This document shows, one piece after another, positions 45,710 to 53,064 of a DNA stretch of 64,000 nucleotides (position 1 is the stretch's first letter; the number at the start of each line of letters is the position of its first letter). Position numbers and translations under genes: made by a program. The notes below the pieces were generated by a model, which did not search any database, was not told where the DNA came from, and saw nothing but the letters and a program-made list of their open reading frames with translations. Location of the stretch: the NCBI RefSeq assembly GCF_000803065.1, contig NZ_JSXI01000024.1, positions 283,009 through 347,008 of the forward strand, given 5' to 3'. The stretch comes from Sphingomonas sp. ERG5. GTDB taxonomy: Bacteria > Pseudomonadota > Alphaproteobacteria > Sphingomonadales > Sphingomonadaceae.

Positions 45710-45752
45710 CTTGGCGTAAATTCCCAAGCCTTGGCAAGGTGAAAATACCAAG
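45710..45752. promoter_or_regulatory. Two inverted repeats, probable PspF upstream activating sites
   Basis: Site one is CTTGG at 45710-45714 with CCAAG at 45724-45728. Site two is CTTGG at 45730-45734 with CCAAG at 45748-45752. They lie 50-90 bp upstream of the sigma-54 promoter, the usual position for enhancer sites, and immediately before the pspF start. Confidence 0.65.
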
Positions 45753-45775
45753 TTGAACGAATCGACGAGAAAAAT

Positions 45776-45789
45776 GGCGGATTTCCGCC
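45776..45789. promoter_or_regulatory. GGCGGA/TCCGCC palindrome upstream of the sigma-54 promoter
   Basis: GGCGGA at 45776-45781 and TCCGCC at 45784-45789 flank TT. The site ends 11 bp before the -24 element. Its binding partner is unknown; a regulatory role is inferred only from position. Confidence 0.4.
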
Positions 45790-45800
45790 AATCTCAAAAC

Positions 45801-45816
45801 TGGCACGGCTCCTGCA
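45801..45816 (+). promoter_or_regulatory. Sigma-54 promoter of the psp operon
   Basis: TGGCACGGCTCCTGCA matches the -24/-12 consensus TGGCAC-N5-TTGCA with one change (C for T in the -12 element). It is on the strand reading into the psp genes, and the divergent neighbour encodes a sigma-54 activator. Confidence 0.85.
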
Positions 45817-45886
45817 ATGCCTTAAGCAACCGCCGATGAGCGGCACCAATTACCGCCTCCCAAGGCCAAGGTCAGGAAGTTTCGCC

Positions 45887-46036
45887 ATGAACAACGACTA
45901 TAACCCCCGCAACGCCCGCCACACCGTCGCAGCGATCGTCTGCACCATCGTTTGCAGCACGGCCTTCGTGCTCAGCGCGGTTGCCCCGGCCCAGGCTTTT
46001 GCGGCCCCCACTCACCAGATCGCCGCTCGCCCCTAG
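45887..46036 (+). CDS. 49-aa signal-peptide-like ORF at the head of the psp operon
   Basis: The peptide has a charged N-terminus (MNNDYNPRNARH), one hydrophobic stretch (TVAAIVCTIVCSTAFVLSAVA) and an AxA-type site (APAQAFA), leaving about 12 residues after cleavage. AGGAAG precedes the ATG by about eight bases. It is the first ORF behind the sigma-54 promoter and 113 bp before pspA. It could be a secreted micropeptide, a membrane peptide or a translated leader. No homologue is recognised. Confidence 0.6.
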   Translation: MNNDYNPRNARHTVAAIVCTIVCSTAFVLSAVAPAQAFAAPTHQIAARP

Positions 46037-46149
46037 TCTGAGCGGCGTCAGCCGGGGTGGTCCAACGCCCCTTGCACCATCCCGGCTCCCTCTTCTTCTT
46101 CCAACCGGCCCAGTATTCCGGCCCGCGTATTTTCAAGGAGTTTCTTCCG

Positions 46150-46815
46150 ATGGGCATTTTCTCCCGCACACGCGATATCATCGCGGCGAACTTCACCGAC
46201 CTGCTCGATAAGGCGGAGGACCCGTCGAAGATGATCCGCATGATCATCCTCGAAATGGAGGAAACCCTGGTCGAAGTCCGCGCTTCGGCGGCGCGCACCA
46301 TTGCCGATCAGAAGGAAATGCGCCGGCATATCTCGAAGCTGAACACGCTGCAGGAAAGCTGGACCGAAAAGGCTGAGCTGGCGCTGTCCAAGGACCGCGA
46401 GGATCTCGCCAAGGCCGCCCTGGTCGAGCGTCAAAAGGCTGCCGACATGGCCGATCAGCTGAGCGTGGAAATCGGCGTGCTCGACGATGCGCTGCGCGCG
46501 TCGGAAGAGGATATCACCAAGCTGCAGAACAAGCTGCGTGAAGCACGGACGCGCCAGAACACGATCGTCACCCGGCTCGAATCCGCCAACAACCGCTTCA
46601 AGCTGCGCGACATGTATGCCGGTCCGAAGATCCAGGACGCATTTTCGCGCTTCGAAGTGATGGAACGCCGGGTCGACTTCGCCGAAGGCCGCGCCGATGC
46701 GCTCAGCCTGGGCGCGCCGAAAAGCCTGGATGAGGAAATCGCCGAACTGAAGTCCGCCGAGAAGGTCGATGCCGATCTCGCCGCACTGAAGGCTCGCATG
46801 GGCAAGGATAGCTAA
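46150..46815 (+). CDS. pspA: Phage shock protein A (PspA/IM30)
   Basis: 221 residues, almost all coiled coil, in the ESCRT-III-like PspA/Vipp1 family. The N-terminal amphipathic helix MGIFSRTRDIIAANFTDLLD binds membranes, and DPSKMIRMIILEMEETLVEVR is the family signature. It patches damaged inner membrane and, when unstressed, inhibits PspF. AAGGAG precedes ATG 46150. The frame continues upstream, but without the family start. pspB begins two bases after its stop. Confidence 0.97.
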   Translation: MGIFSRTRDIIAANFTDLLDKAEDPSKMIRMIILEMEETLVEVRASAARTIADQKEMRRHISKLNTLQESWTEKAELALSKDREDLAKAALVERQKAADMADQLSVEIGVLDDALRASEEDITKLQNKLREARTRQNTIVTRLESANNRFKLRDMYAGPKIQDAFSRFEVMERRVDFAEGRADALSLGAPKSLDEEIAELKSAEKVDADLAALKARMGKDS

Positions 46816-46816
46816 G

Positions 46817-47086
46817 ATGGAAGACGTCATTGTTCCGGTCTTCGTCTGCGGCCTGCTCTTCGTCGGAATGCCCTGGGTGATCCTGCACTACGTCACCAAG
46901 TGGAAGCAGGCGCCGAAGATCACGCAGGAGGACGAAAGGCTGCTCGACGAGATGCATATGCTCGCCCGCCGGCTCGAAGACCGCCTCAACACCGTCGAAC
47001 GCATCGTCGCCGCCGACAATCCCGACTGGAAACCCGGTCTGCCGAGCGCGACGACGTCCGATTACCAAATCACCAGGAGGAACTGA
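46817..47086 (+). CDS. pspB: Phage shock protein B
   Basis: 89 residues: one membrane helix near residues 5-25 (VPVFVCGLLFVGMPWVILHYV), then the PspB-typical KWKQAPKITQEDERLLDEMHMLARRLEDRLNTVERIV, a cytosolic coiled coil. With PspC it senses membrane stress and frees PspF from PspA. It has an extra C-terminal tail compared with E. coli PspB (74 aa). It starts two bases after the pspA stop and one base before pspC. Confidence 0.95.
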   Translation: MEDVIVPVFVCGLLFVGMPWVILHYVTKWKQAPKITQEDERLLDEMHMLARRLEDRLNTVERIVAADNPDWKPGLPSATTSDYQITRRN

Positions 47087-47087
47087 A

Positions 47088-47465
47088 ATGTCCGCCAGCC
47101 GCACCACATTCTATGTCGACAAGCAGAATCGCAAATGGCTCGGTGTCTGCGCCGGCATCGCCGACTATACCGGCCTTGATGTTACTCTGGTTCGGGTCGG
47201 TACTGCCGTCCTGGCATTCGCCACCAGCGGATGGATTATCGTCGCCTATCTGATCACTGCCTGGCTCGCGCCGAAAAAGCCCTATGATCTGTACGACAGC
47301 CCGGAGGATCAGAAATTCTGGCAGGGCGTCCGATCCAACCCGAAGCGCTCGACCGCGGAAATCCGCTCGACCTTCCGCGAGATCGACCGCCGCCTTGCCG
47401 ATATCGAGATGCTTTACACCAGCCGCAACAGCCGGCTCGCCAACGAGATCGACAGCCTGCGCTAA
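47088..47465 (+). CDS. pspC: Phage shock protein C
   Basis: 125 residues. The PspC domain lies at the N-terminus: FYVDKQNRKWLGVCAGIADYTGLDVTLVRV, then a membrane helix (VLAFATSGWIIVAYLITAWLA). A cytosolic helical tail ends IDRRLADIEMLYTSRNSRLANEIDSLR, resembling the tails of the small proteins encoded just downstream. With PspB it signals membrane stress to PspA/PspF. Confidence 0.95.
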   Translation: MSASRTTFYVDKQNRKWLGVCAGIADYTGLDVTLVRVGTAVLAFATSGWIIVAYLITAWLAPKKPYDLYDSPEDQKFWQGVRSNPKRSTAEIRSTFREIDRRLADIEMLYTSRNSRLANEIDSLR

Positions 47466-47492
47466 GACGCCGGCTGGCCAGGGAGAACGACA

Positions 47493-47792
47493 ATGAGTTG
47501 GGGTGGACCGGGTTTCGTGATCGCGCTCGTCGCGATCTCCACCGCCGGATGGATCATCAACAACTGGATCCGTGCCCGTCACGGCTATCCGATGGAAGAT
47601 GAATGGTCCGGCAAGAAGAGCCATCGCACCGACGTTGCGGCCGACGCCGACCGAAAGATCGGTCTGCTCTCAACCGAGAACGAACGGCTGACCGGACAGA
47701 TCAGCCGCCTGGAGGAACGGATCGCCGTCCTCGAACGCATCGCCACCGACCCCGCTGAGCGCACTGCTCGCGAAATCGACTCGCTGCGCTGA
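47493..47792 (+). CDS. PspB-like small membrane coiled-coil protein, paralogue 1
   Basis: 99 residues: N-terminal membrane helix (FVIALVAISTAGWIINNWI), a motif RARHGYPMEDEW shared with the next protein, then a coiled coil ending LEERIAVLERIATDPAERTAREIDSLR. The end EIDSLR is identical to that of PspC. It has the PspB layout but lacks the PspB signature around KWK. It lies 27 bp after pspC in the same operon, with GGGAGAA before the ATG. Probably a partner of PspA or PspC; no function is known. Confidence 0.88.
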   Translation: MSWGGPGFVIALVAISTAGWIINNWIRARHGYPMEDEWSGKKSHRTDVAADADRKIGLLSTENERLTGQISRLEERIAVLERIATDPAERTAREIDSLR

Positions 47793-47808
47793 CATAGGAA
47801 ATACGATC

Positions 47809-48138
47809 ATGAATGTAGCACAGTTCATCCCTATCATCGCCGCCATCGGCCCGATCTTTGCCATCATATCGGTCGCCGGGGTCCTGGGCTGGGTGGTCAC
47901 CACCTGGATGCGCATCCGCCACGGCTATCCGCTGGACGGGCAATGGGGCCAGGCGATCTACCCCAAGACTGATCAGGAATCGGTCGAACGCATCCGCCTG
48001 CTCAGCCAGGAAAATGGCCAGCTGCGCGCCGAGATCGGCTCGATCAAGGACCGGCTCGCCAATGTCGAACGGATCGTCACCGACGGCGCGCACAGCCTCG
48101 ATCGCGAGATCGAAAGCCTGCGCACCAAAGCGAACTGA
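47809..48138 (+). CDS. PspB-like small membrane coiled-coil protein, paralogue 2
   Basis: 109 residues: a long N-terminal hydrophobic segment (FIPIIAAIGPIFAIISVAGVLGWVVTTW), the RIRHGYPLDGQW motif also seen in paralogue 1, then a coiled coil ending IKDRLANVERIVTDGAHSLDREIESLRTKAN. It follows paralogue 1 by 16 bp. The shared RHGYP motif right after the membrane helix suggests that the two genes arose by duplication. Function unknown. Confidence 0.88.
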   Translation: MNVAQFIPIIAAIGPIFAIISVAGVLGWVVTTWMRIRHGYPLDGQWGQAIYPKTDQESVERIRLLSQENGQLRAEIGSIKDRLANVERIVTDGAHSLDREIESLRTKAN

Positions 48139-48150
48139 GGAGCAAGGGCG

Positions 48151-48438
48151 ATGGAAAGCCTGAACGGTTTCACGATCTTCCTGCTGGCTTTCGTCGTCAT
48201 CGGCCTCCCGGTCATCCTCGGCGTCGGCAGCGAGATTTTCAAAAGCTGGATCAAACACAAGGAAACCATGTCCCAGGCGCTGACCGCGCAGACCGCCGAG
48301 AAGGCCGCACAATATGCGGCGCAAACCGAGCGGCTCGAACAGCGGGTCCGGGTCCTGGAACGCATCATCACTGACCGCGGCATCGACGTCGCCGACCAGA
48401 TCGAACGGCTGCGCGACGACAGCGCGCCGCTTAACTGA
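48151..48438 (+). CDS. PspB-like small membrane coiled-coil protein, paralogue 3
   Basis: 95 residues: N-terminal membrane helix (FTIFLLAFVVIGLPVILGVG), a charged linker (KSWIKHKETMSQAL), then a coiled coil ending RLEQRVRVLERIITDRGIDVADQIERLRDD. It lacks the RHGYP motif. The IGLPVI segment in the helix is like the GMPWVI of PspB, so this may be the closest to pspB. GGAGCAAGGG precedes its ATG. Same operon, 12 bp after paralogue 2. Confidence 0.86.
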   Translation: MESLNGFTIFLLAFVVIGLPVILGVGSEIFKSWIKHKETMSQALTAQTAEKAAQYAAQTERLEQRVRVLERIITDRGIDVADQIERLRDDSAPLN

Positions 48439-48461
48439 ACCCTTCTGAAAGGAACCAGGAA

Positions 48462-48575
48462 GTGCTTATCATCTTCGCAGTGTTCGCAGTCATCGCCGGT
48501 GTCGGCGTGTATTTGACCGAACGTGTCGATCGCCCGTTGCGCCGCCAGGAGCGCGCAGCCCGCAACGCGCAGTGA
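48462..48575 (+). CDS. 37-aa membrane microprotein in the psp operon
   Basis: GTG start at 48462 behind AGGAACCAGGA. The peptide is one hydrophobic helix (MLIIFAVFAVIAGVGVYLTE) followed by a basic tail (RVDRPLRRQERAARNAQ). Between paralogues 3 and 4 it fills an otherwise unexplained 174-bp gap, with a good ribosome site and a stop 37 bp before the next start. It is short enough to be missed by gene callers. Function unknown. Confidence 0.65.
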   Translation: MLIIFAVFAVIAGVGVYLTERVDRPLRRQERAARNAQ

Positions 48576-48612
48576 TCGCAGCTCCAAGAATTAGAAAATA
48601 GGGAGACACCCC

Positions 48613-48885
48613 ATGAATCCGTTTGAAATGGTCGTCGCGATCGTCGTCATCGTTACGATCGGCCGAGTTCTCCAGGCCCGTTACGGCGTCGTCCGCGACA
48701 AGCGTGGGAACCGCCACAGCCTGCGTCACGACGACAGCGCGACCGAAGCCGAAAATCGGCGGCTGCGCGAAGAATTGACGGCGATGAAGGACCGCCTCGC
48801 GGTTCTCGAACGCCTCGCCACCGACGACAACGACAGCGGCGCCCGCCTCGATCGCGAGATCGAGAAGCTCCGCGACCGCCCTTAA
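48613..48885 (+). CDS. PspB-like small membrane coiled-coil protein, paralogue 4
   Basis: 90 residues: short N-terminal membrane helix (FEMVVAIVVIVTIGRVL), QARYGVVRDKRG in the place of the RHGYP motif, then a coiled coil ending MKDRLAVLERLATDDNDSGARLDREIEKLRDRP. The tail is close to those of paralogues 1 and 2. GGGAGACACCCC precedes the ATG. Function unknown; expected to sit at the inner membrane with its coiled coil in the cytosol. Confidence 0.86.
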   Translation: MNPFEMVVAIVVIVTIGRVLQARYGVVRDKRGNRHSLRHDDSATEAENRRLREELTAMKDRLAVLERLATDDNDSGARLDREIEKLRDRP

Positions 48886-48903
48886 CCCCAAGGAGCAGGG
48901 ATC

Positions 48904-49146
48904 ATGACCGATCCGAACTTCTATATGACATTGTCCGCCGCCGCGCTTGCCGGGCTTGGCATGCTGACCCTGGCCGTCCTTAATGGCTGGCGCGGCTGGC
49001 TCGCCTTCAAGCAGCAGGAACTTCGAGCGAATGCGGACTTCCACCCCGCCGCCCCGGTTCCCAACGCCAGCGCCCGGATCGAGATCGCGGACCTCAAGGA
49101 ACGCATCCGCAAGCTCGAGGCGATCGCCGCCGGCGTGGATCTTTGA
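48904..49146 (+). CDS. PspB-like small membrane coiled-coil protein, paralogue 5
   Basis: 80 residues: N-terminal hydrophobic helix (FYMTLSAAALAGLGMLTLAVL), NGWRGWLAFKQQEL, then a shorter coiled coil IEIADLKERIRKLEAIAAGVDL. It ends before the LDREIExLR part seen in its neighbours, so it is the most divergent or truncated member. AAGGAGCAGGG precedes the ATG. It is the last gene of the psp operon; a perfect hairpin follows 7 bases after its stop. Confidence 0.84.
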   Translation: MTDPNFYMTLSAAALAGLGMLTLAVLNGWRGWLAFKQQELRANADFHPAAPVPNASARIEIADLKERIRKLEAIAAGVDL

Positions 49147-49153
49147 AGAATGC

Positions 49154-49181
49154 CCCGTTCCCCGGCCCACCGGGGAACGGG
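49154..49181 (+). terminator. Hairpin ending the psp operon
   Basis: CCCGTTCCCCGG pairs perfectly with CCGGGGAACGGG around a CCCA loop. It lies between the last psp paralogue and sufE. There is no T tract, so it may be a partial terminator. Confidence 0.6.
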
Positions 49182-49219
49182 AGGTTGGCAAGGCGGGCAA
49201 CGAAGCTATAGCCGTCGCC

Positions 49220-49630
49220 ATGCCCACTCTTTCCGACCTGCAAGACGAATATGGTTTTCTCGATGCCGATGACCGGTATCGCCTGCTGATCGACCTGGGC
49301 CGAGAGCTCGAGCAGATGCCGGAAGCCCTCAAGACCGATACGACCCTGGTGCGGGGCTGTTCCGCCTCGGTCTGGGTCTATCCCATGGTCCGCGATGACG
49401 GCACGCTGCATTTCCTCGCGGATTCGAATGCAGCGATTACCAAGGGCATTATCGCCCTGGTGCTGCTGACCGTACAGGATGCCGCGCCGGCGACGATCCT
49501 CGCTACCGACATACCGCACGCACTCGCACCGTTCGATCTGAAGAATCAGCTCAGCTCGAACCGCACTCAGGGTATTCCGAACATGATCGCGCTGATCCTC
49601 GAAACGGCGCGACGCTACGCCGCCCGCTGA
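49220..49630 (+). CDS. sufE: Cysteine desulfurase sulfur-acceptor protein SufE
   Basis: 136 residues. SufE takes persulfide sulfur from SufS for iron-sulfur cluster assembly. The acceptor cysteine is in LVRGCSASVWVY, followed by FLADSNAAITKGIIALVLL and the C-terminal LSSNRTQGIPNMIALI, all typical of SufE. The rest of the suf operon is not in the window. It lies 73 bp downstream of the psp operon, past a hairpin, so it may be expressed separately. The ribosome site before ATG 49220 is weak. Confidence 0.95.
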   Translation: MPTLSDLQDEYGFLDADDRYRLLIDLGRELEQMPEALKTDTTLVRGCSASVWVYPMVRDDGTLHFLADSNAAITKGIIALVLLTVQDAAPATILATDIPHALAPFDLKNQLSSNRTQGIPNMIALILETARRYAAR

Positions 49631-49671
49631 GGAGCGGCGCTCTCACATTTATCAGAACCCCGCTGCCGCGC

Positions 49672-50082
49672 TCAGTGCGCCGCAGCGGTCTTTGGCGGCT
49701 TGGGATAGGGTATGAACTCGCCCAGGCTGACCGAACCGCTCGACATCCGCGACGACCGATCGACCAGTTGGATGATGTCGATGCTGCACAGCTGGCTGGA
49801 ATAGGTCTTGCTGACAAGGATATCGTCATCGTCGAGAAACGCGGCGCTGCCGTTCACACGGTTGACGTAAAGCGTTCCGTTCCTGCCGCGATAGACGATC
49901 GCCGTCTTGTCGACGATCTCGCTGGACTGGATATTGTACAACTGGATGCAGTTCACCGGCGCACCGGCAACCCGGCCGTCGAGGATCTTCGCCAGCTTGG
50001 CTTCCGGGCTCAGTCGCTCGGCCTGGGCGACACCGCCGCCCATCAGCAGAGCGCCAGCGAGAATGAAGTGAATTACGCGCAT
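49672..50082 (-). CDS. Secreted protein of unknown function
   Basis: 136 residues with a signal peptide (MRVIHFILAGALLMGGGVAQA). The mature part has two cysteines (VNCIQLY and QLCSID) that could form a disulfide, and a sequence IVYRGRNGTLYVNRV that looks like a small beta fold. No family is recognised with confidence, though such short exported proteins are common in sphingomonads. AGGAG lies eight bases before ATG 50082. It converges on sufE. Confidence 0.8.
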   Translation of the reverse strand: MRVIHFILAGALLMGGGVAQAERLSPEAKLAKILDGRVAGAPVNCIQLYNIQSSEIVDKTAIVYRGRNGTLYVNRVNGSAAFLDDDDILVSKTYSSQLCSIDIIQLVDRSSRMSSGSVSLGEFIPYPKPPKTAAAH

Positions 50083-50151
50083 GCCAAAAACTCCTGTCAT
50101 GAGGTTGGGTGATACCATAGCCGGCCTGAACCAAGGCTGACCGACCTTACC

Positions 50152-50481
50152 CTATTTGTTGAGACGGAGTGCCGACACGATTTCCTCAATATCCTGGCGT
50201 GCCGGTACGATCTTCCATTCGCCGGGACGGGCAGCATCGACTATCGTCACGGCACCGCGCGGACAGACGCCGAGGCATTTGACTTCGATGACGCCAAGCT
50301 TACCTTTGCGCCCCTTGCCGACGCCAAGTTCCTTGCGCAACGCCTTGGCCAGCGAGGTGCGCCCTTTGGGACCAAATCCGCCGTCGAGCCGCTTCGAGCA
50401 TTTCCGACACACCAGCAACGCAGTCGACCAGCCCGAGCGCACCGATTTCAAGTCGCCGGCCTTCAATCGGCCGGTTTCCAT
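50152..50481 (-). CDS. (2Fe-2S) ferredoxin domain protein, thioredoxin-like
   Basis: 109 residues. Four cysteines in VCRKCSKR and [11 protein letters not shown] match the thioredoxin-like 2Fe-2S ferredoxin family, in which the cluster is held by an N-terminal C-x(n)-C pair and a C-terminal CxxxC pair. The spacing is tight and the first pair is CxxC, so cluster binding is likely but not certain. It overlaps the upstream DnaJ-domain gene by 19 bases, which suggests coupling. Cytosolic; the electron partner is unknown. Confidence 0.88.
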   Translation of the reverse strand: METGRLKAGDLKSVRSGWSTALLVCRKCSKRLDGGFGPKGRTSLAKALRKELGVGKGRKGKLGVIEVKCLGVCPRGAVTIVDAARPGEWKIVPARQDIEEIVSALRLNK

Positions 50482-51008
50482 TCCCGCGCTTCCTCGGCAA
50501 GGCGAAGGACTTCATAAGCAGCCTGAATCGCCTGGAAGCGCTTCGCGGCCTCGGCATCGCCGGGGCGCAGATCGGGGTGATTCTCCTTGGCGAGCTTGCG
50601 CCACGCCAATCGTATCGTGGCGAAATCGGCATCGGGGTCGAGCTCGAACAACTCCAGCGCACGCATTTCGTCGCGCGACCGGCTGCCGTCACCCGGCCCG
50701 GCCCAGCTATGATGCTTGGATTCGGTATAGCCGTCGGCGGTCGATCGTTCGGCCGCCTCGCGCTCGGCGGCTTCCTCGGCGGTCAGCCCTTCGAAATAAT
50801 TCCAGCCGCGATTATACTCGCCGGCATGCTCCTGGCAGAAATACCAGCGTTCGGGGCTGTTGGGTGATTTCGGTGCGGGGCAATTGCCCGGTTCCTCGCA
50901 ACCATGCCGATCGCACAGACGCACCGTCGTCGCCTCACTGCCCGCGGTGCCATAGCCGCGCCAGCGGGGAAAACCCCAGTCAACCGATCGAGAAGAGGAA
51001 CGCGCCAT
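50463..51008 (-). CDS. DnaJ-domain protein with N-terminal Cys/His motif
   Basis: 181 residues. The C-terminal 60 are a J domain with the HPD tripeptide in [12 protein letters not shown] and the following [12 protein letters not shown]. It should stimulate a DnaK-type Hsp70. The N-terminal part has [15 protein letters not shown] and [12 protein letters not shown], a possible zinc-binding cluster found in a group of alphaproteobacterial J proteins. ATG 51008 begins the conserved part. The gene overlaps the ferredoxin gene. Confidence 0.9.
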   Translation of the reverse strand: MARSSSRSVDWGFPRWRGYGTAGSEATTVRLCDRHGCEEPGNCPAPKSPNSPERWYFCQEHAGEYNRGWNYFEGLTAEEAAEREAAERSTADGYTESKHHSWAGPGDGSRSRDEMRALELFELDPDADFATIRLAWRKLAKENHPDLRPGDAEAAKRFQAIQAAYEVLRLAEEAREWKPAD

Positions 51009-51050
51009 CGCCGCCCGACATAGGTCGCGTGAGCGAGAGCGCAACCGTCG

Positions 51051-53033
51051 TTATTGACCAATCATGAAGCGAACCCGCTGCGACGTCCCGCCACAACCAA
51101 GCCCGCCATCCGGCCGATAGCTTTTTTCATAGCGCGCACCGGCCATCGTCTCGCGCCCCGCCTTGCTGAAAATGAACGGCGGATAGGATACAACGGCGCG
51201 CTCGTTCAGGACCTTGCCGTCCGCCGCGATGTCGAACTGTACCTCAGTCCAGCCTTCAAACCCCCACATTCGGGCTTCATCAGGAAAAGTACCACCGACG
51301 CTCACCCGCTTGGGCGGTGCATCGAGCAGCGCGCATTGGTTCGCCGACAGGCCCGACCGTTCGAATGCGGCGCGGGCGGACTCGACATCACCCTGGGACT
51401 GTTCGAGCGATGCGAGCCGGATCAGCGCGCCGACGCGAAGCGGATGATTGGCGGGCAAGCTGGCATCATCGCCGATCTGCTTGAGCAGTTCGCTAGCGCG
51501 TCGCTCATCGAAACTGCGCGTGAGATCCGCCAGCAGCAAGCGGAGCGCTGCCCGAGCCGGCGCATCGTCCGCATAAACCGGCATGGTCAGCCCGGGCACC
51601 ATTTCCCGGGCAAGGCGTTTGCTGCTCCATTTGTCGGCGGCATTGCTCGCCCAGACGACGCGTTCCACAGCGAGTCGTGCCGTTGCAGGCGCGCGGTTGG
51701 CGATCAGAATGGCAAGCGCGCGGCGCTCAAGCGCGTTGGTTTCCTCACGTGACACCACCTCATTCTTGCCGAGGCTATGGAGGATGGGGACAAGCGACAA
51801 TGCGTCCCCGCCCTCTTTCGCCTCGATCGCGGCGAGTTGCGCACGCAGAGCGGGAAGCGCCACGGCATCCGATCCAGTGGCAAGTGGCGGCAGGGCTATC
51901 TTCTTGGCCGTCAGCCATGCGCCAAGATCGCCATCGAGATAATCGCTCACCGCTGGCCGCTGGAACGCAGTCGAACAGCGCAGTTCCACCCGCGCGCGAT
52001 ACCGGAAGAAGTTCGGCATCAGTTTGACCTGGGCGGGATCGAACGACCAGTTGCGCACCGCGCGCGCGAACTCGAGCGCAACCGCGCCCCCGCCGGCCGC
52101 ATAGACTGGCACGGCAGCGACCACCCTGCCGTCATCGACAATATAGAATTCGACCACCGCCATATCCTCCGGCCGCAAGCCGGCTTCGCCGCCGCAATCA
52201 GGCACTTTCATCTGGGTACCGGGATCGAAGCTGCCCTTGTTGAGACGGCCCGCGCCGGTCATCGCCATATAGCGGCGCGCTTCCTCCGTCTTGCCGCCAA
52301 GCAAGGCGGCAATGGCGTAGTTGGAGCGGGATGCGACGTCATCCAGGTCGGTCTTTGCCGTCAGGCCGCCGAGCAGCTTGACCGAGGCGCCGGCTTCGCT
52401 TTGCGCCGCGGCGAACTGGCCCTGGTTCAGCAGCAACTGGCTCTTGACCCGTTTCAGCATTGCCTTGTTCTTTGCTTCGAGCGGCAACGGCGCCATGAAT
52501 GCCTCCGCGCGCGCCATGTCCCGGGTCGCGGCATCGGGATCGATGAAGGTTTCGGTTTCGATCAGGCCCCGAAACACCGCCAATCGATCGCCATCGCTGG
52601 GCGCGATCGATTCTGCCTGGCGATAGGCAACCGCCGCGCCGGAATAATCGAGCGCATTCTCGGCGATCCGCGCCAGGATGGTCCAACCATAATAGCGATC
52701 GGACTGCAGGGTCGCATCCGCCGCTGGGAGTCCGGCCAGGCCGGCACGCGCGGCAGTGACTGCATCGTCGCTGCGCCCCAATTCATACAATGAGTTGGCC
52801 TTGCGAATGTGAATGATCGCCAGGCTGCGCTTGTTGGTGGGAATGCGCTTCTCCAGCGCCTCCCACGCCGCCAGCGCCCCGGCGTGATTGTCCGCCGCCT
52901 GAAGCGCGGCGGCCGCCTCGAAATCCTGCTGCACGCTCCGTTTGGCCGCCGCCGCCGCTATAGGCGGAATCGTCGCGGGCTGGACCGGCGCGGCAACGGT
53001 CGATTGCGCCGCGATCAACAAAAGTCCCAGCAT
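51051..53033 (-). CDS. TPR-containing protein with TonB-like C-terminal domain
   Basis: 660 residues with a short signal peptide (MLGLLLIAAQSTVAAP). The first 260 residues are helical repeats of the TPR type (GALAAWEALEKR.., NSLYELGRSDDAV, AAVAYRQAESIAPSDG). Two beta modules follow: a middle one (about 285-350, VVEFYIVDDGRVVAAVP) and a C-terminal TonB-like domain (FPDEARMWGFEGWTEVQFDI). No N-terminal TonB membrane anchor is evident, so a classical energy transducer is unlikely. It is probably a periplasmic protein of unknown role. Confidence 0.85.
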   Translation of the reverse strand: MLGLLLIAAQSTVAAPVQPATIPPIAAAAAKRSVQQDFEAAAALQAADNHAGALAAWEALEKRIPTNKRSLAIIHIRKANSLYELGRSDDAVTAARAGLAGLPAADATLQSDRYYGWTILARIAENALDYSGAAVAYRQAESIAPSDGDRLAVFRGLIETETFIDPDAATRDMARAEAFMAPLPLEAKNKAMLKRVKSQLLLNQGQFAAAQSEAGASVKLLGGLTAKTDLDDVASRSNYAIAALLGGKTEEARRYMAMTGAGRLNKGSFDPGTQMKVPDCGGEAGLRPEDMAVVEFYIVDDGRVVAAVPVYAAGGGAVALEFARAVRNWSFDPAQVKLMPNFFRYRARVELRCSTAFQRPAVSDYLDGDLGAWLTAKKIALPPLATGSDAVALPALRAQLAAIEAKEGGDALSLVPILHSLGKNEVVSREETNALERRALAILIANRAPATARLAVERVVWASNAADKWSSKRLAREMVPGLTMPVYADDAPARAALRLLLADLTRSFDERRASELLKQIGDDASLPANHPLRVGALIRLASLEQSQGDVESARAAFERSGLSANQCALLDAPPKRVSVGGTFPDEARMWGFEGWTEVQFDIAADGKVLNERAVVSYPPFIFSKAGRETMAGARYEKSYRPDGGLGCGGTSQRVRFMIGQ

Positions 53034-53064
53034 GTTCCCTCGCCCCTTTTCGCCCCGTGCCGCG

